DNA of 64,000 nt from an uncultured Bacteroidales bacterium (GTDB lineage: Bacteria; Bacteroidota; Bacteroidia; Bacteroidales; UBA3824): the NCBI GenBank assembly GCA_937877455.1, contig CALFIU010000063.1, forward strand, positions 40,092-104,091, given 5' to 3'. Position 1 is the stretch's first letter. Each line of letters starts with the position of its first letter. This document shows positions 17,607 to 27,090 of this stretch, one piece after another. Below the pieces are notes generated by a model. The model was not told the DNA's origin. It searched no databases and saw only the letters and a list, made by a program, of their open reading frames with translations. A program made the translations under genes and the position numbers.

Positions 17607-19721
17607 TTAAAAATGTTCGTAATTGTTATCCAACGAGTTGTGATGGTCATCGCCACCGTCAAGTTTTATATTAACTCCTTGTTTATGTCCATTTTTTAAA
17701 CCACCAACTTCTTTTAACTTTGAGGTATGAGAGGATATCTCGTCGATTACCTCAGCGTTTTCTTTAATAGTAGTTACTGGTGAAGGAGGTACTTTTCCGT
17801 CAGAAAACAAAAGATTTTTTAGTTTAATTATTTCCTTCGTATGACTTTCTATTTGCTCAACAATTTCTTTGCGCGATACGTCCGATTCTTTTGGCGAAAG
17901 TTTAAAAAACTCAATAGATTCGTTTAGAGTTTCCAACATGTGTACAAGATTAATAGTATAAATTGCCATATTATCAGCTGACTCAGCGTTCGATTGTGTT
18001 ATGCCCACAAGTTGTTGTATTGAACGATTTATGCTCGCAATGCCGTTGAGTTGTTCTGTACAAGCGTTAGCAATGTCTGACACCATTTGAGCATTATTAC
18101 GAATTTTTGGAGTTATTTTGTCAATAAGTTCGGCAGACCGTTCTGTTATCTGAAGGCTTTTTGCACTCCATTCGTTAATTTGCGTTGATGCTTTTTGACA
18201 ATGCTCTGCCAACTTTCTAATTTCGGAAGCCACTACGGCAAAACCTTTACCATTTTCGCCTGCGCGAGCAGCTTCTACTGCTGCATTAATGGCGAGAAGG
18301 TCGGTGCGTGAAGTTATTTCGTTAATTACTTCTATCTTTGAAATAACATTTTGCAAAGCAGCCAATGTGCTTGCCGACGATTTGGCTACTGTGAGTATAT
18401 CCGTTGATATGTTTCCTGAATTATTCTTAGTTTGCGTAGCATTGCTTGTGTTTTGCTCAATGGAGGTGGTCATTTGCTCCAATGCAGCCGAAATTTCTTC
18501 TACTGTAGCGGCTTGTGTTCTTGCTCCTGATGAAATATTTTCTACACAATCGCGTAAAAAAGAACTTGTTTGACTTATTTCATCACTGCTATCGCGTATT
18601 GATTGTACAGCGGCCGATACATGCTTTTGCATAACCTTTATATTGTTGTTGAGTATTCCCATTTCATCGTGAGATGTAACATTTTCGGTTTCACGAGTAT
18701 AGAGTTTACCTTCTGAAAAATCGGTAGAAAAAGCATTAAGCGATTTTAACGGAGTAAGTATTATTCGAGATGTTACAGCTCTAATTAATAAGAAAATTAT
18801 TAAAATGGTTAGCAAACCTGTAAAAATAAGAACCCACACTATTTTTTTTACTTTGAAAAGGTCTTTTTTTGGAGTTAATACCCCAAGCCCCCATTCGTAG
18901 TTTGGCAAAAAGCAATAGAAAATAACCATATCAATATTATTAGGGTCTATACAACTGCCAATTCCACTACCGTGTGGATTTTTTGATACTCTTTCTGCAA
19001 ATTTATCAAGCCCTATATAGCCTATCTTAGCGGATTCAAAAAAATTGAACGTCATTACTCTATCTGCGCGGTGGTATGATAGAATGGTCATTTTTTCGTT
19101 TACTAATGTACCATAACCAATGCCGTTGATTTTTGTGTTGATTACAAAATTGTTGATTTTCTCGGTTGGAAATGTGGCTGACAAGATAGCTTCTACATTG
19201 CCATTTTTTCCAACAATAGGTTCTGCAACAGTGAAATACAATCCTTGAGGTAATAATGGAGATTGATGTGGTTCTGTTAGGGATATTTTTTTACCCCTTT
19301 GCATAATGTCAATAAAAAATTTTTCTTTTGTTACATCGGTAGTGTCTTTTCCTATTAAAGTATTGTATGATTTGCCATCTGCAAAGGTAAACCTAATAAA
19401 CGAATAGTCATCGGGATGTTCGTTTACGTAGTCTTTGCAAACCTTCATGGCCGTTGATATGTCCATATTTGCACGCACAACACTACGACCAAGCCACTGT
19501 AATCCATGCACATAAATACTGAGTCTATTATCAAGATTGCTTGCCTGAATTTCAACAGTTTGTATAGCCATGCTATAAATACCATCGCGAGAGTTTTTTA
19601 ATACCAGACGGTAAATAATAACATCCATTGTTCCGATAAGCAACAATACTGCTGGAACAATTATTCTAAAATATTTGCTCCAAATTGTTGTTATTTTTGT
19701 TGTTTTATTTTTTTTTGCCAT
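17607..19721 (-). CDS. Methyl-accepting chemotaxis protein (dCache type)
   Basis: A 704-residue receptor. A membrane span lies at about 18-41, a periplasmic sensor of about 240 residues has the double-Cache pattern (YSFIRFTFADGKSY, ILSATFPTEKIN), and a second span is near 290-313. A HAMP region follows, then a long coiled-coil signalling domain whose tip reads 'GKGFAVVASEIRKLAE'. It senses a small molecule outside the cytoplasmic membrane and would signal to CheA through CheW. A C-terminal tail with many Lys and His follows the coiled coil. It starts two bases after the stop of the next receptor gene. Confidence 0.93.
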   Translation of the reverse strand: MAKKNKTTKITTIWSKYFRIIVPAVLLLIGTMDVIIYRLVLKNSRDGIYSMAIQTVEIQASNLDNRLSIYVHGLQWLGRSVVRANMDISTAMKVCKDYVNEHPDDYSFIRFTFADGKSYNTLIGKDTTDVTKEKFFIDIMQRGKKISLTEPHQSPLLPQGLYFTVAEPIVGKNGNVEAILSATFPTEKINNFVINTKINGIGYGTLVNEKMTILSYHRADRVMTFNFFESAKIGYIGLDKFAERVSKNPHGSGIGSCIDPNNIDMVIFYCFLPNYEWGLGVLTPKKDLFKVKKIVWVLIFTGLLTILIIFLLIRAVTSRIILTPLKSLNAFSTDFSEGKLYTRETENVTSHDEMGILNNNIKVMQKHVSAAVQSIRDSSDEISQTSSFLRDCVENISSGARTQAATVEEISAALEQMTTSIEQNTSNATQTKNNSGNISTDILTVAKSSASTLAALQNVISKIEVINEITSRTDLLAINAAVEAARAGENGKGFAVVASEIRKLAEHCQKASTQINEWSAKSLQITERSAELIDKITPKIRNNAQMVSDIANACTEQLNGIASINRSIQQLVGITQSNAESADNMAIYTINLVHMLETLNESIEFFKLSPKESDVSRKEIVEQIESHTKEIIKLKNLLFSDGKVPPSPVTTIKENAEVIDEISSHTSKLKEVGGLKNGHKQGVNIKLDGGDDHHNSLDNNYEHF

Positions 19722-19723
19722 TT

Positions 19724-21655
19724 TTATTTTGTATCATTTTTTGCCAACATGCCGTTAAGTTTTTCAATTTCAGCGACATGCATCTCTATTTGGCGTGCAA
19801 TCTCCTCTTGTTTATGCTTAGAATCATCTTCGGTCTTAAAGTATTTTATATTGCGTTGCAAATGTTCTGCATATTGAGAAAATCTTTCTGCTCTTAAGGC
19901 AAGTTCATCAGCTTGCTCACTATTTTCTTGAGAAATTTGTGCCAATTGTTGTACAGAATTGCTAATTTGCTCTGCTCCATTTCGTTGTTCTTCGCATGCA
20001 AAAGCAATATCTGCCACCATAATGGAGTTTTCTTTTATTCTTGGTGTAATCTGTTCTATCATATTTGCCGAACGCTCACTAATTTTAATGTTTTCGCTAC
20101 TTGCAATGTCAATTTCTTCTGAAGCGGCACGGCTTTTTTCGGCAAGTTTTCGTATTTCTGAAGCTACAACAGCAAAACCCTTGCCGTTTTCGCCCGCCCG
20201 TGCAGCTTCTACTGCTGCATTGATGGCGAGTAGATCAGTACGTGAGGCTATTTCGTTTATAACTTTTATTTTTTCTGTAATTGTTCGTGTACTTTGTAAG
20301 GTTTTGATACTTGCATCGGCTACAGCTTTTATATCTTTTGCCACTTGTTCGCTACGTATTTTTGCATTATTGGCGTTTTCGGCATTTTGACTTATTGATG
20401 ACGCCATCTGTTCTATTGTTGAAGAAATTTGTTCTATAGTAGCTGCTTGGTCGTTTGCTCCTCTTGATATTTGTTCCGAACTTATGTTGAGGTCGTTTCC
20501 GTTGGTAACTATATTTTCGGCTTCGTTACTTATACTTTTGGTTATAACACCTATTTTCCCTGCCATTGTACGTATTGCTTTAAAAAGTGTTCCAACTTCG
20601 TCCTGCCGATTGGTTTGTATTTTTAGTGATGCATAAAGTCGACCTTCTGAAAAATCCTCTTCAACCGCTACAAGTTCGGCAAGTGGTTTTATGACATGTT
20701 TTTTTAGTTTCCACATAAGATGTAATACAAAAATTATAATACAAAGTGGTACAAAAATGACAAATAATGTTCTAATAAAATGCTGCGTAGCCATAAGTTG
20801 GTTTACGGCTAACGTTGTGCCTAAACACCAATCTGTATGAGGTATATGATGCCATACCACAAGATGTTCGTTACCTTCGGGGTCAATGATAAAGCCATTT
20901 CCGTTTTCTTTTCCCGAAATAATATCTTCTCCAATTGCTTTAAGTCCTTTATAACTTATGGAATCGTCTGTAAAACGAGCTCTAAGCACATAATCTTCAA
21001 AATCAACATTGGTTAAAATAAGTGCATCCTTTCGTCTTACAGAAAATCCATTGCCAAGACCGTTGATAGATATTCCTCCTATAATATCCCTTATTTTTTC
21101 AATGTTAAGGGCAACACTCATAGCACCCAAAACCTTGCCTCCTTTCCCTCTCATTGGTACAGAAACAAATAACTTCATAGTTTTGGTTATAGAGTCTATT
21201 ATAGGTTCAGAAATATGATATGGATAGTTTTCATAAAGTACTTCGTGACAAATTTTTGAATTTGGGCTTAGACTTAGAACACTGTCTATTTCAGAGTCGT
21301 ATATCTCTCTGTCAGGATAAACAATGCGAGCATTTTTTAGATGTATGTTTCTTGATGTAACTTTTTTAAGTTCCAATATACGTTCTTTTCTTGACATAAG
21401 TTGTATTGATGGGCTACCAGCCACACTTTGTAACATAGATACTATTCCAAAGATTTTTTCTCCAACGTATCCCGAATATGCTTTTACAATTTCTTCTGAT
21501 GTATCAATAACAAGTTTTTGATTATTACGTGAAATCAAAGCATATAAAAAAATACAAGTTGACCCAAGCAACATAAGCGTAAGTGGCAATACCTCGCCCA
21601 ATATATTTACCAATAGCGATTTATTACGTATTTCTTTTAATTTTTTTAAGTTCAT
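19724..21655 (-). CDS. Methyl-accepting chemotaxis protein (dCache type)
   Basis: A 643-residue receptor with the same plan as its neighbour: a membrane span at about 17-38, a periplasmic dCache domain to about 275, a second span (IRTLFVIFVPLCIIIFVLHL), HAMP, and a signalling domain with the same tip (GKGFAVVASEIRKLAE). The signalling halves of the two receptors are near identical around the tip while the sensor halves differ, which suggests a tandem duplication followed by change in ligand. It is the promoter-proximal gene of the pair. No cheA, cheR, cheB or cheY is present in the window. Confidence 0.93.
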   Translation of the reverse strand: MNLKKLKEIRNKSLLVNILGEVLPLTLMLLGSTCIFLYALISRNNQKLVIDTSEEIVKAYSGYVGEKIFGIVSMLQSVAGSPSIQLMSRKERILELKKVTSRNIHLKNARIVYPDREIYDSEIDSVLSLSPNSKICHEVLYENYPYHISEPIIDSITKTMKLFVSVPMRGKGGKVLGAMSVALNIEKIRDIIGGISINGLGNGFSVRRKDALILTNVDFEDYVLRARFTDDSISYKGLKAIGEDIISGKENGNGFIIDPEGNEHLVVWHHIPHTDWCLGTTLAVNQLMATQHFIRTLFVIFVPLCIIIFVLHLMWKLKKHVIKPLAELVAVEEDFSEGRLYASLKIQTNRQDEVGTLFKAIRTMAGKIGVITKSISNEAENIVTNGNDLNISSEQISRGANDQAATIEQISSTIEQMASSISQNAENANNAKIRSEQVAKDIKAVADASIKTLQSTRTITEKIKVINEIASRTDLLAINAAVEAARAGENGKGFAVVASEIRKLAEKSRAASEEIDIASSENIKISERSANMIEQITPRIKENSIMVADIAFACEEQRNGAEQISNSVQQLAQISQENSEQADELALRAERFSQYAEHLQRNIKYFKTEDDSKHKQEEIARQIEMHVAEIEKLNGMLAKNDTK

Positions 21656-21812
21656 TTTGTTTGACTTTTCAAGAAAATACTAAAAAATGTTTTGGCTTTA
21701 AAAGTATATCTTTTTTTTATTTACAACAACAATCTAAGAAAATAATCTTTCTAATTTTTGTTTTTTTTAATTATTGTTCCCAATAATTGAAAAATATGCA
21801 ATTTTTTTTCAA

Positions 21813-21843
21813 TTTGCCAACTATAAAATAATGTCTAATTTTG
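21813..21843 (+). promoter_or_regulatory. Promoter of mqnD
   Basis: TTTG (21813-21816) and TAATTTTG (21836-21843), 19 bases apart, match the Bacteroidota consensus. The start codon at 21859 implies a very short leader. Confidence 0.75.
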
Positions 21844-21858
21844 CAATAAAAAATTAAG

Positions 21859-22692
21859 ATGAAACTATCACTTGCATACTCCACATGCCCAAACGATACA
21901 TACATTTTTGAGGCAATTGCAGAAAAAAAAATCAACCTCAATGGTCTTGACTTTGATATTTCTATGTCTGATATAGATGTTCTTAACAACAACGCATTAA
22001 CTGCAGATGCACCCGACATAACAAAAATAAGCGCAAACGCATACGCTGCTGGATTGTGGAAAGATTATGTAATACTAAACTCTGGTGCAGCACTTGGACA
22101 CGCTAACGGACCAATACTTGTGGCAAAACAACAATTTGCATTGGAGAATTTACCATTAAAAACAATACTTATACCCGGTGTAAACACCACCGCAAATCTG
22201 TTACTTTCTATTTTTTTTCCTAATGCAAAAAACAAAAAAACAATGCTTTTTTCTGAAATAGAACCTAACATAATTTCAGAAAAATATGATTGTGGTTTAC
22301 TTATCCACGAGGGACGTTTTACATATCAAAGCCGTGGATTAAAAAAAATTGTTGATTTTGGTGAACTTTGGGAACAGAAAACCCAAATGCCAATTCCACT
22401 TGGATTTATAGTAGCAAAGAGAAGTTTGTCAAAAGATATTATAAAACAAGTTGACAATCTTATAATGCAAAGTATAGAATTTGCACAAAACAACACCGCA
22501 CAAGCAATGCCATACATACGCACATACGCACAAGAAATGGAAGAACAGGTTATGCTAAACCACATTGCTCTTTATGTAAACAACTACACTCATCACCTTG
22601 GCAAAAAAGGTTGTAACGCAATAGAATATTTTTTCAAAAAAGCATTTGATGCAGGATTGTTACCACAAATGCCTCAAAATTGTTTTTTGTAA
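21859..22692 (+). CDS. mqnD: 1,4-dihydroxy-6-naphthoate synthase
   Basis: A 277-residue protein with a periplasmic-binding-protein fold that acts in the cytoplasm on cyclic dehypoxanthine futalosine, a step of the futalosine route to menaquinone. Family motifs visible are the N-terminal 'LAYSTCPNDTYIFEA', the 'DAPDITKISANAYA' segment, and 'GLLIHEGRFTYQ', which contains the catalytic His region. Length matches the family. No other mqn gene is in the window. It stands alone with its own promoter and terminator. Confidence 0.9.
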   Translation: MKLSLAYSTCPNDTYIFEAIAEKKINLNGLDFDISMSDIDVLNNNALTADAPDITKISANAYAAGLWKDYVILNSGAALGHANGPILVAKQQFALENLPLKTILIPGVNTTANLLLSIFFPNAKNKKTMLFSEIEPNIISEKYDCGLLIHEGRFTYQSRGLKKIVDFGELWEQKTQMPIPLGFIVAKRSLSKDIIKQVDNLIMQSIEFAQNNTAQAMPYIRTYAQEMEEQVMLNHIALYVNNYTHHLGKKGCNAIEYFFKKAFDAGLLPQMPQNCFL

Positions 22693-22721
22693 TATTTTCT
22701 ATTCTTACCTTTTAATTTTCA

Positions 22722-22761
22722 AAAAAAATGGATGGATCAATTGAGTCTGTCCATTTTTTTT
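22722..22761. terminator. Intrinsic terminator after mqnD
   Basis: An A-rich arm ending in ATGGA (22722-22732) pairs with TCCATTTTTTT (22750-22760), and the T run continues to 22761. It lies 30 bases after the mqnD stop. Confidence 0.7.
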
Positions 22762-22967
22762 GCAAAATTCTGTAGCAAATTATCTCAGCAATATCTTCTA
22801 AGCAAACAAAATTTTCAGGCAAAGTATTAATATTTTAACTAAGAAATTATAATATTTCCAGAAAGATTTCTTATTGTTATAAAATGATATAAATGTTAAA
22901 ATAAAATATAATATTTTATTTTAACATAAATTAACACTAAATTTGTAGAATAATTAAAAATATATAT

Positions 22968-23140
22968 TATATTTGCATGTTTTTAATAAGATAAAAACAC
23001 TCTGCGTAATTAAGATATGTAATAAATTTAAGATTTGAGAATGATGGCAGATTTGATTTTTATTCTTGTTAATACAAAATTATACAAGTGTTGAAAGCAC
23101 GGCACGTTGATAATTAACGCGTCCGTGCTAAAAACACTAA
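22968..23140 (+). other. Structured intergenic element with short frame and long hairpin
   Basis: Within the 590-base gap before the SRP RNA, a TATATTTG box (22968-22975; possible TTTG 22 bases upstream) is followed by a 17-codon frame (23041-23094) and a strong hairpin at 23087-23138. The stem arms are AGTGTT/AACACT (23087-23092, 23133-23138), AGCACGG/CCGTGCT (23096-23102, 23123-23129) and an inner CGTT/AACG. A second copy of AACACT near 22996 could pair with the same AGTGTT. No T run follows on the plus strand. The pairing is seen; an RNA or regulatory role is inference. Confidence 0.4.
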
Positions 23141-23258
23141 AAATCTAATAGTAATTTTTATTACTTTGTAAATAATTATAATTCTGACAATTAAATTAAA
23201 TATAAATAAAGAGTAGAGTAAAAGGCAGAAAATATTTTTATAAAAAATTCCCCAAAAA

Positions 23259-23289
23259 TTTGGAGTTAATAAAATGTTTTCTACCTTTG
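23259..23289 (+). promoter_or_regulatory. Promoter of the SRP RNA
   Basis: TTTG (23259-23262), 19 bases, then TACCTTTG (23282-23289). It is a near-perfect Bacteroidota promoter, positioned so that transcription starts at the first paired bases of the RNA. Confidence 0.8.
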
Positions 23290-23293
23290 CATC

Positions 23294-23398
23294 GGAGTAA
23301 GTCTTATACGGCCAGCTCCTGCAAATCCCCCAGGGGCGGAAGTCAGCAAGGGTAAGCGGTTGTAGCGGCGCGTCTTAAGTAGCTTGCTCCTTTTTTTT
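23294..23398 (+). ncRNA. ffs: Signal recognition particle RNA (4.5S type)
   Basis: About 100 bases with the conserved Ffh-binding hairpin: 'CAGGGGCGGAAGTCAGCAAG' (from 23331) carries the GGAA tetraloop and the asymmetric internal loop. The ends pair (GGAGTAAG at 23294 with CTTGCTCC ending at 23390), and a T run to 23398 ends the transcript. It guides ribosomes making membrane proteins to FtsY. The exact ends are estimates from pairing and promoter position. Confidence 0.9.
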
Positions 23399-23436
23399 GT
23401 TAATTATATTCAGATTCTTTTCCTAAAATCATAGAG

Positions 23437-23982
23437 ATGAATTTATCGCAACAAGTTAAAGACTCGTATATGTCGTTTATGGTTGGCGGCAGGCATTATG
23501 CTGTTTGTGTAATCTATGTGCTTGAGGTTGTTGTGGCAGATGACATATCGCCCTTGCCGGGTACACCTGAATACGTTGAAGGCATTATGAATTTTAGAAA
23601 TGAAGTATTGCCTGTTATTAATATGAGAAAAAGACTAAGCATTGTTGATTTAAATGCTCAAAAAAATCCAAATAAATATGCAGTTGTTTTTGATATAGAA
23701 ACACAAGCGGGGCAAAAACGTTTTTGTTTGTTGGTGGACAAAGTTATTAATGTAGAAGAATTTACAAAAAACGACATAAAAACTATTGATAATCTTCAAA
23801 ACACAGCTTCCGCTGCACCTTATATAAAGGGTGTGGTTAATCGTGATAATGGTGAATTTGTATATGTTATTATACCAGAAAAAATAATATCCAAACAAGA
23901 TATGGAATCGCTACAAAATATAATGGAAAATAGCCAAATTATAAATGAAAACAATGAAAATGAAGGGTTTGAATTTTTTTAG
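23437..23982 (+). CDS. cheW: Chemotaxis coupling protein CheW
   Basis: A 181-residue CheW-domain protein linking chemoreceptors to the CheA kinase. Visible motifs are 'MSFMVGGRHYAVCVIYVLEV' at the start, 'LPGTPEYVEGIMNFRNEVLP' and 'VINMRKRL', the usual receptor and kinase contact strands. A C-terminal Asn/Glu-rich tail of about 30 residues is extra. It starts 38 bases after the T run of the SRP RNA with no promoter match of its own, so it may be expressed by readthrough. Two receptors are encoded 2 kb away on the other strand. Confidence 0.92.
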   Translation: MNLSQQVKDSYMSFMVGGRHYAVCVIYVLEVVVADDISPLPGTPEYVEGIMNFRNEVLPVINMRKRLSIVDLNAQKNPNKYAVVFDIETQAGQKRFCLLVDKVINVEEFTKNDIKTIDNLQNTASAAPYIKGVVNRDNGEFVYVIIPEKIISKQDMESLQNIMENSQIINENNENEGFEFF

Positions 23983-24988
23983 AATTATTATTATTTTAGT
24001 ATTTTTTGCATCATGCAACAGTAGTAAAAAAAACATCTCAGAATACGTTAAAATTTATGGTTTTGCACAAGGCACAACTTGGCATATAACCTACCAAAGT
24101 AAAGACGGAGAAAATCTTACAAATCAGATAGATTCTATTCTTAAAGTTTTTGATTTTTCGATGTCGGCCTATAATAAACAATCCCAATTAACAAAAATAA
24201 ACAACAATGAAGATGTAAAGGTTGATAGTTTCTTTATAGACATTTTTAACGAATCAAAAGCACTTTACGATATGAGTGGTAAAATGTTCGACCCTACCGT
24301 ACGTCCGCTTGTTAAGGCATGGGGGTTTGGTCATGACACTCAACTTCAAAAGCCATCTCCACAGACAATTGATAGCATATTGTTGTTTACGGGATTAGAT
24401 AAAGTGAAAATTATAGATGGTAAAATTGTAAAATCAGACCCACGTACTACGCTTATTTTTAATGCAAACGCACAAGGTTATAGCGTTGATTTAATTTGCC
24501 AATGGTTTTTAGAACAAGGATATAGTGATTTTCTTGTTGAAGTAGGTGGCGAAACTCGCGCTTTTGGTGTCAATTCTAATGGTACTCCATGGCGAGTTGG
24601 TATTGATGCGCCAGTAGATGGAAGTAGCGAAATAGATCGTGTTATATGGGGCGTTTCTGATTTAAGTGATGGCATGTCGTTGTGTACATCAGGAAATTAT
24701 AGAAACTTTTTTTATACAGAGGATGGACGACGTTATAGCCATGAACTTAACCCCGTAACTGGCTATCCTACACAAGATAGCGTTTTGAGTGTAGCAATTA
24801 TTGCATCTAATGCAATGCGTGCAGATGGTCTTGCTACAGTTGCTATGGTTTTGGGGGTTGAAAATGGTTTTAAACTAATTGACTCTTTGCCTAATACAGA
24901 AGGGTTATTCTTCTACTCAGAGAGTAACGGAGATATAAAAACAATAAAGACAAAGGGGTTTGTAATAGAAAAAATACAAAAGGATTAA
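23945..24988 (+). CDS. apbE: FAD:protein FMN transferase (ApbE), lipoprotein
   Basis: A 347-residue lipoprotein that attaches FMN covalently to Thr of target flavoproteins such as Nqr/Rnf subunits in the periplasm. It has a signal peptide with lipobox FFASC, then 'GFAQGTTWHITYQ', 'FDPTVRPLVKAWGFG' and 'LVEVGGETRAFG', all ApbE motifs, and a C-terminal metal-site region 'SNAMRADGLATVAM'. ATG codons at 23945, 23954 and 23960 are all possible. Every choice overlaps the 3' end of cheW, so the two are translationally coupled, although the functional link is not obvious. Confidence 0.92.
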   Translation: MKTMKMKGLNFFRIIIILVFFASCNSSKKNISEYVKIYGFAQGTTWHITYQSKDGENLTNQIDSILKVFDFSMSAYNKQSQLTKINNNEDVKVDSFFIDIFNESKALYDMSGKMFDPTVRPLVKAWGFGHDTQLQKPSPQTIDSILLFTGLDKVKIIDGKIVKSDPRTTLIFNANAQGYSVDLICQWFLEQGYSDFLVEVGGETRAFGVNSNGTPWRVGIDAPVDGSSEIDRVIWGVSDLSDGMSLCTSGNYRNFFYTEDGRRYSHELNPVTGYPTQDSVLSVAIIASNAMRADGLATVAMVLGVENGFKLIDSLPNTEGLFFYSESNGDIKTIKTKGFVIEKIQKD

Positions 24989-24994
24989 TTTTTT

Positions 24995-25037
24995 GCCGCT
25001 GGGATTACAACAAATTCCCTGCGGCTTTGAATTTTTT
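24995..25037 (+). terminator. Probable terminator after apbE
   Basis: GCCGC (24995-24999) pairs with GCGGC (25021-25025) and GGGA (25001-25004) with TCCC (25016-25019) around one mismatch. TTTGAATTTTTT follows on the plus strand. It sits between convergent genes. Confidence 0.6.
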
Positions 25038-25653
25038 AGTTTGTTTTTTTGCAAGTTTTAGCGTAGGCATAAATTATATCATCTTTATGGTACATTCTTG
25101 ATTCCCAATCAGTAATGTTTTTAGCCACCTTACTAAAGGTTTTCTTTCCAGTTTTAGAATTGGTATAATAGCACCATTTTGCAAATTCTTTGTCAACATC
25201 GGTGTCGTTTTCTATTGCTTTTTTAAGACGACTACGACAAAAAGCACCGGGTCCTTTGCTATAAATAAAATGTGCAACTGCAAGTTTTCGGCTGCCACGC
25301 AAATTAGTGTGATAGCCAGCAAGTTTTACAGCTTTAGCGAAATCAGCACGTAATAGACTATCTGCTGTTTTTTTTGATATTCCCGATTCTGGAAATATTT
25401 CGCCTTCGCGGATTATATGACCGTAACCAATGGTTTTTGAACCTGCTGGACATAGATAAATTTGTCCTTTATTGAAACCTTCATGGTTTTTGATAAATTT
25501 AATAACCGATTCGTAATTGTTGTTCCAACTACATTCAAGGGCGTGGTTAAGATTGAAATTTCCGGTTTCTATTTCGCTCCGTTTTGACATTAACGCACTT
25601 TGCGGTGCACCTGCCAACAACAATGATATAATAAAAACTGTTATTTTTTTCAT
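25036..25653 (-). CDS. Exported phage-type lysozyme (GH24)
   Basis: A 205-residue protein with a signal peptide (MKKITVFIISLLLAGAP). The GH24 catalytic Glu lies in 'IKNHEGF', followed by 'YLCPAGSKTIGYGHII' with the conserved Thr and Gly-Tyr-Gly-His, so muramidase activity is likely. It probably cleaves peptidoglycan in the periplasm or outside the cell. No phage genes surround it, which suggests a domesticated cell-wall hydrolase. A gap of 430 bases follows upstream (25654-26083), AT-rich with no feature I can support. Confidence 0.88.
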   Translation of the reverse strand: MKKITVFIISLLLAGAPQSALMSKRSEIETGNFNLNHALECSWNNNYESVIKFIKNHEGFNKGQIYLCPAGSKTIGYGHIIREGEIFPESGISKKTADSLLRADFAKAVKLAGYHTNLRGSRKLAVAHFIYSKGPGAFCRSRLKKAIENDTDVDKEFAKWCYYTNSKTGKKTFSKVAKNITDWESRMYHKDDIIYAYAKTCKKTN

Positions 25654-26083
25654 TTTCTATCTTGTTATCGTTTCCGCTGCAAAGTAAGGCTTTTTTAATG
25701 TGAATACGTTTTTTTTGTGTAATACATAATTAACTTAGGTCGAAATAATAAATTTAAAACATTGATTTACAATACACAACAAAAGTTTGGCACGAAGTAA
25801 AAATTCTAAAATACACTATAAAAATGTTATATTAAAAAAAGTTAAAATCTTAAAACACTACAAATCAGGTAATTAACTATTATTTTACTGGCTATGTACC
25901 TTAAAATTTTAACGGTTATTTAATAAACTATAAAAAAATAAATTTTAATGCTTAAAAAACTAATTAGAAATAATAAAATAATATATTTTTTAGAAAAAAT
26001 CAAATATTTCGATAATGTTAAAAAAATATACTAACCAAATTAAGCGTCAAATATTACTCAACTATTTACCAAAAATGAGAGTT

Positions 26084-26863
26084 TTAATCACCGACATTTG
26101 TTTCAATTTCAAACTCTACATCATATTCGTCTTTGGGTTTTATCACTGTTATAGTTTTTTTATTGCCAACTCTACGACGCTGGTTTTCAATATCTTTTTT
26201 TATTTGTAGAAATGATTTAAAAGATGATATAAAATCTTTGCCATAAAATTCATCGCCTTCAATGCGAGTCATCTGTTCTACGTGGTTTACAAGTCGATTA
26301 AATGTTATAATAGCATTTTCTCGTAAAGTGTTGATAATTGCAGAATTGTCGATTGTTTGAGGTTGATTTTGATTGGTTTCGAGTTTTTTATAGGTTTTTA
26401 TCAAACGAGAAAACCTTGAATTTAGACCAAGAGCCAAAAATTCTTTATCATCAGCAGATGAAAATATATTTATAAGGTGTTCTATAGCCTGTATTTTTTT
26501 TTCGTATTGTTTGTCAGTTATTCCACCTATATTTTCAAAAACAACATAATATTTTTGAGCCATTAAAGCCAATGATTCGTCAGGGTCGGTGGTCATTGCA
26601 TCCAAATAACGTTTCAACGATTGAAAACAAAACATTACTTCGGCCATTGTTGTATGATTCTGTGCATCAACAACCGAGTTTTCTGCTTGTCGTAGAGCTG
26701 CTACGGCTTTTTGAAAATCTTTTACTGCGGAGCATCCTGCTGATACCTTTGAAATTCGTGCTGTTAAAGCTACCGTTTGTTCAAAGATTCCGATGAGTTC
26801 ACCATCGGAAAAAAATTTAGACATCCCCAATCGTTCCAAAAAAAAATCGTCGTTTTTGGTCAT
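26084..26863 (-). CDS. Uncharacterised helical cytoplasmic protein
   Basis: A protein of about 259 residues, almost wholly alpha-helical by composition, without signal peptide or membrane span. The core 'FEQTVALTARISKVSAG' through 'LINTLRENAIITFNRLV' shows regular heptad-like hydrophobic spacing, suggesting a helical bundle. I do not recognise the family with confidence; similar proteins seem common in Bacteroidales. I chose the ATG at 26863 (MTKNDDFF) over an upstream GTG at 26902. It stands alone. Confidence 0.65.
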   Translation of the reverse strand: MTKNDDFFLERLGMSKFFSDGELIGIFEQTVALTARISKVSAGCSAVKDFQKAVAALRQAENSVVDAQNHTTMAEVMFCFQSLKRYLDAMTTDPDESLALMAQKYYVVFENIGGITDKQYEKKIQAIEHLINIFSSADDKEFLALGLNSRFSRLIKTYKKLETNQNQPQTIDNSAIINTLRENAIITFNRLVNHVEQMTRIEGDEFYGKDFISSFKSFLQIKKDIENQRRRVGNKKTITVIKPKDEYDVEFEIETNVGD

Positions 26864-27090
26864 AACACAATTTTTCAAAATTATTTGACCGTTGAAAGAC
26901 ACAGCCTAACTTCTTTTGTTAATTATCAATGTCAAAAATAAACACAAAATTTATATTATACAAAACTTTATAAAAAAAATAACAAACATATTAAAAATTT
27001 TATTTAAGTATATGTATAACTAAATCTAAATAAAATTGATTTTTTCCAAATAAAAAGTAAATAAGTAGGTTTATCCTTTATCAAGATTAT

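Noticed and set aside
25036..25653. Lysozyme as a sign of a prophage
   Set aside because: It has a signal peptide and no phage genes, integrase or attachment repeats are near; a cellular wall hydrolase fits better.
26015..26209. 64-residue plus-strand frame
   Set aside because: Most of it is antisense to the 3' end of the helical protein gene, and it has no recognisable features.
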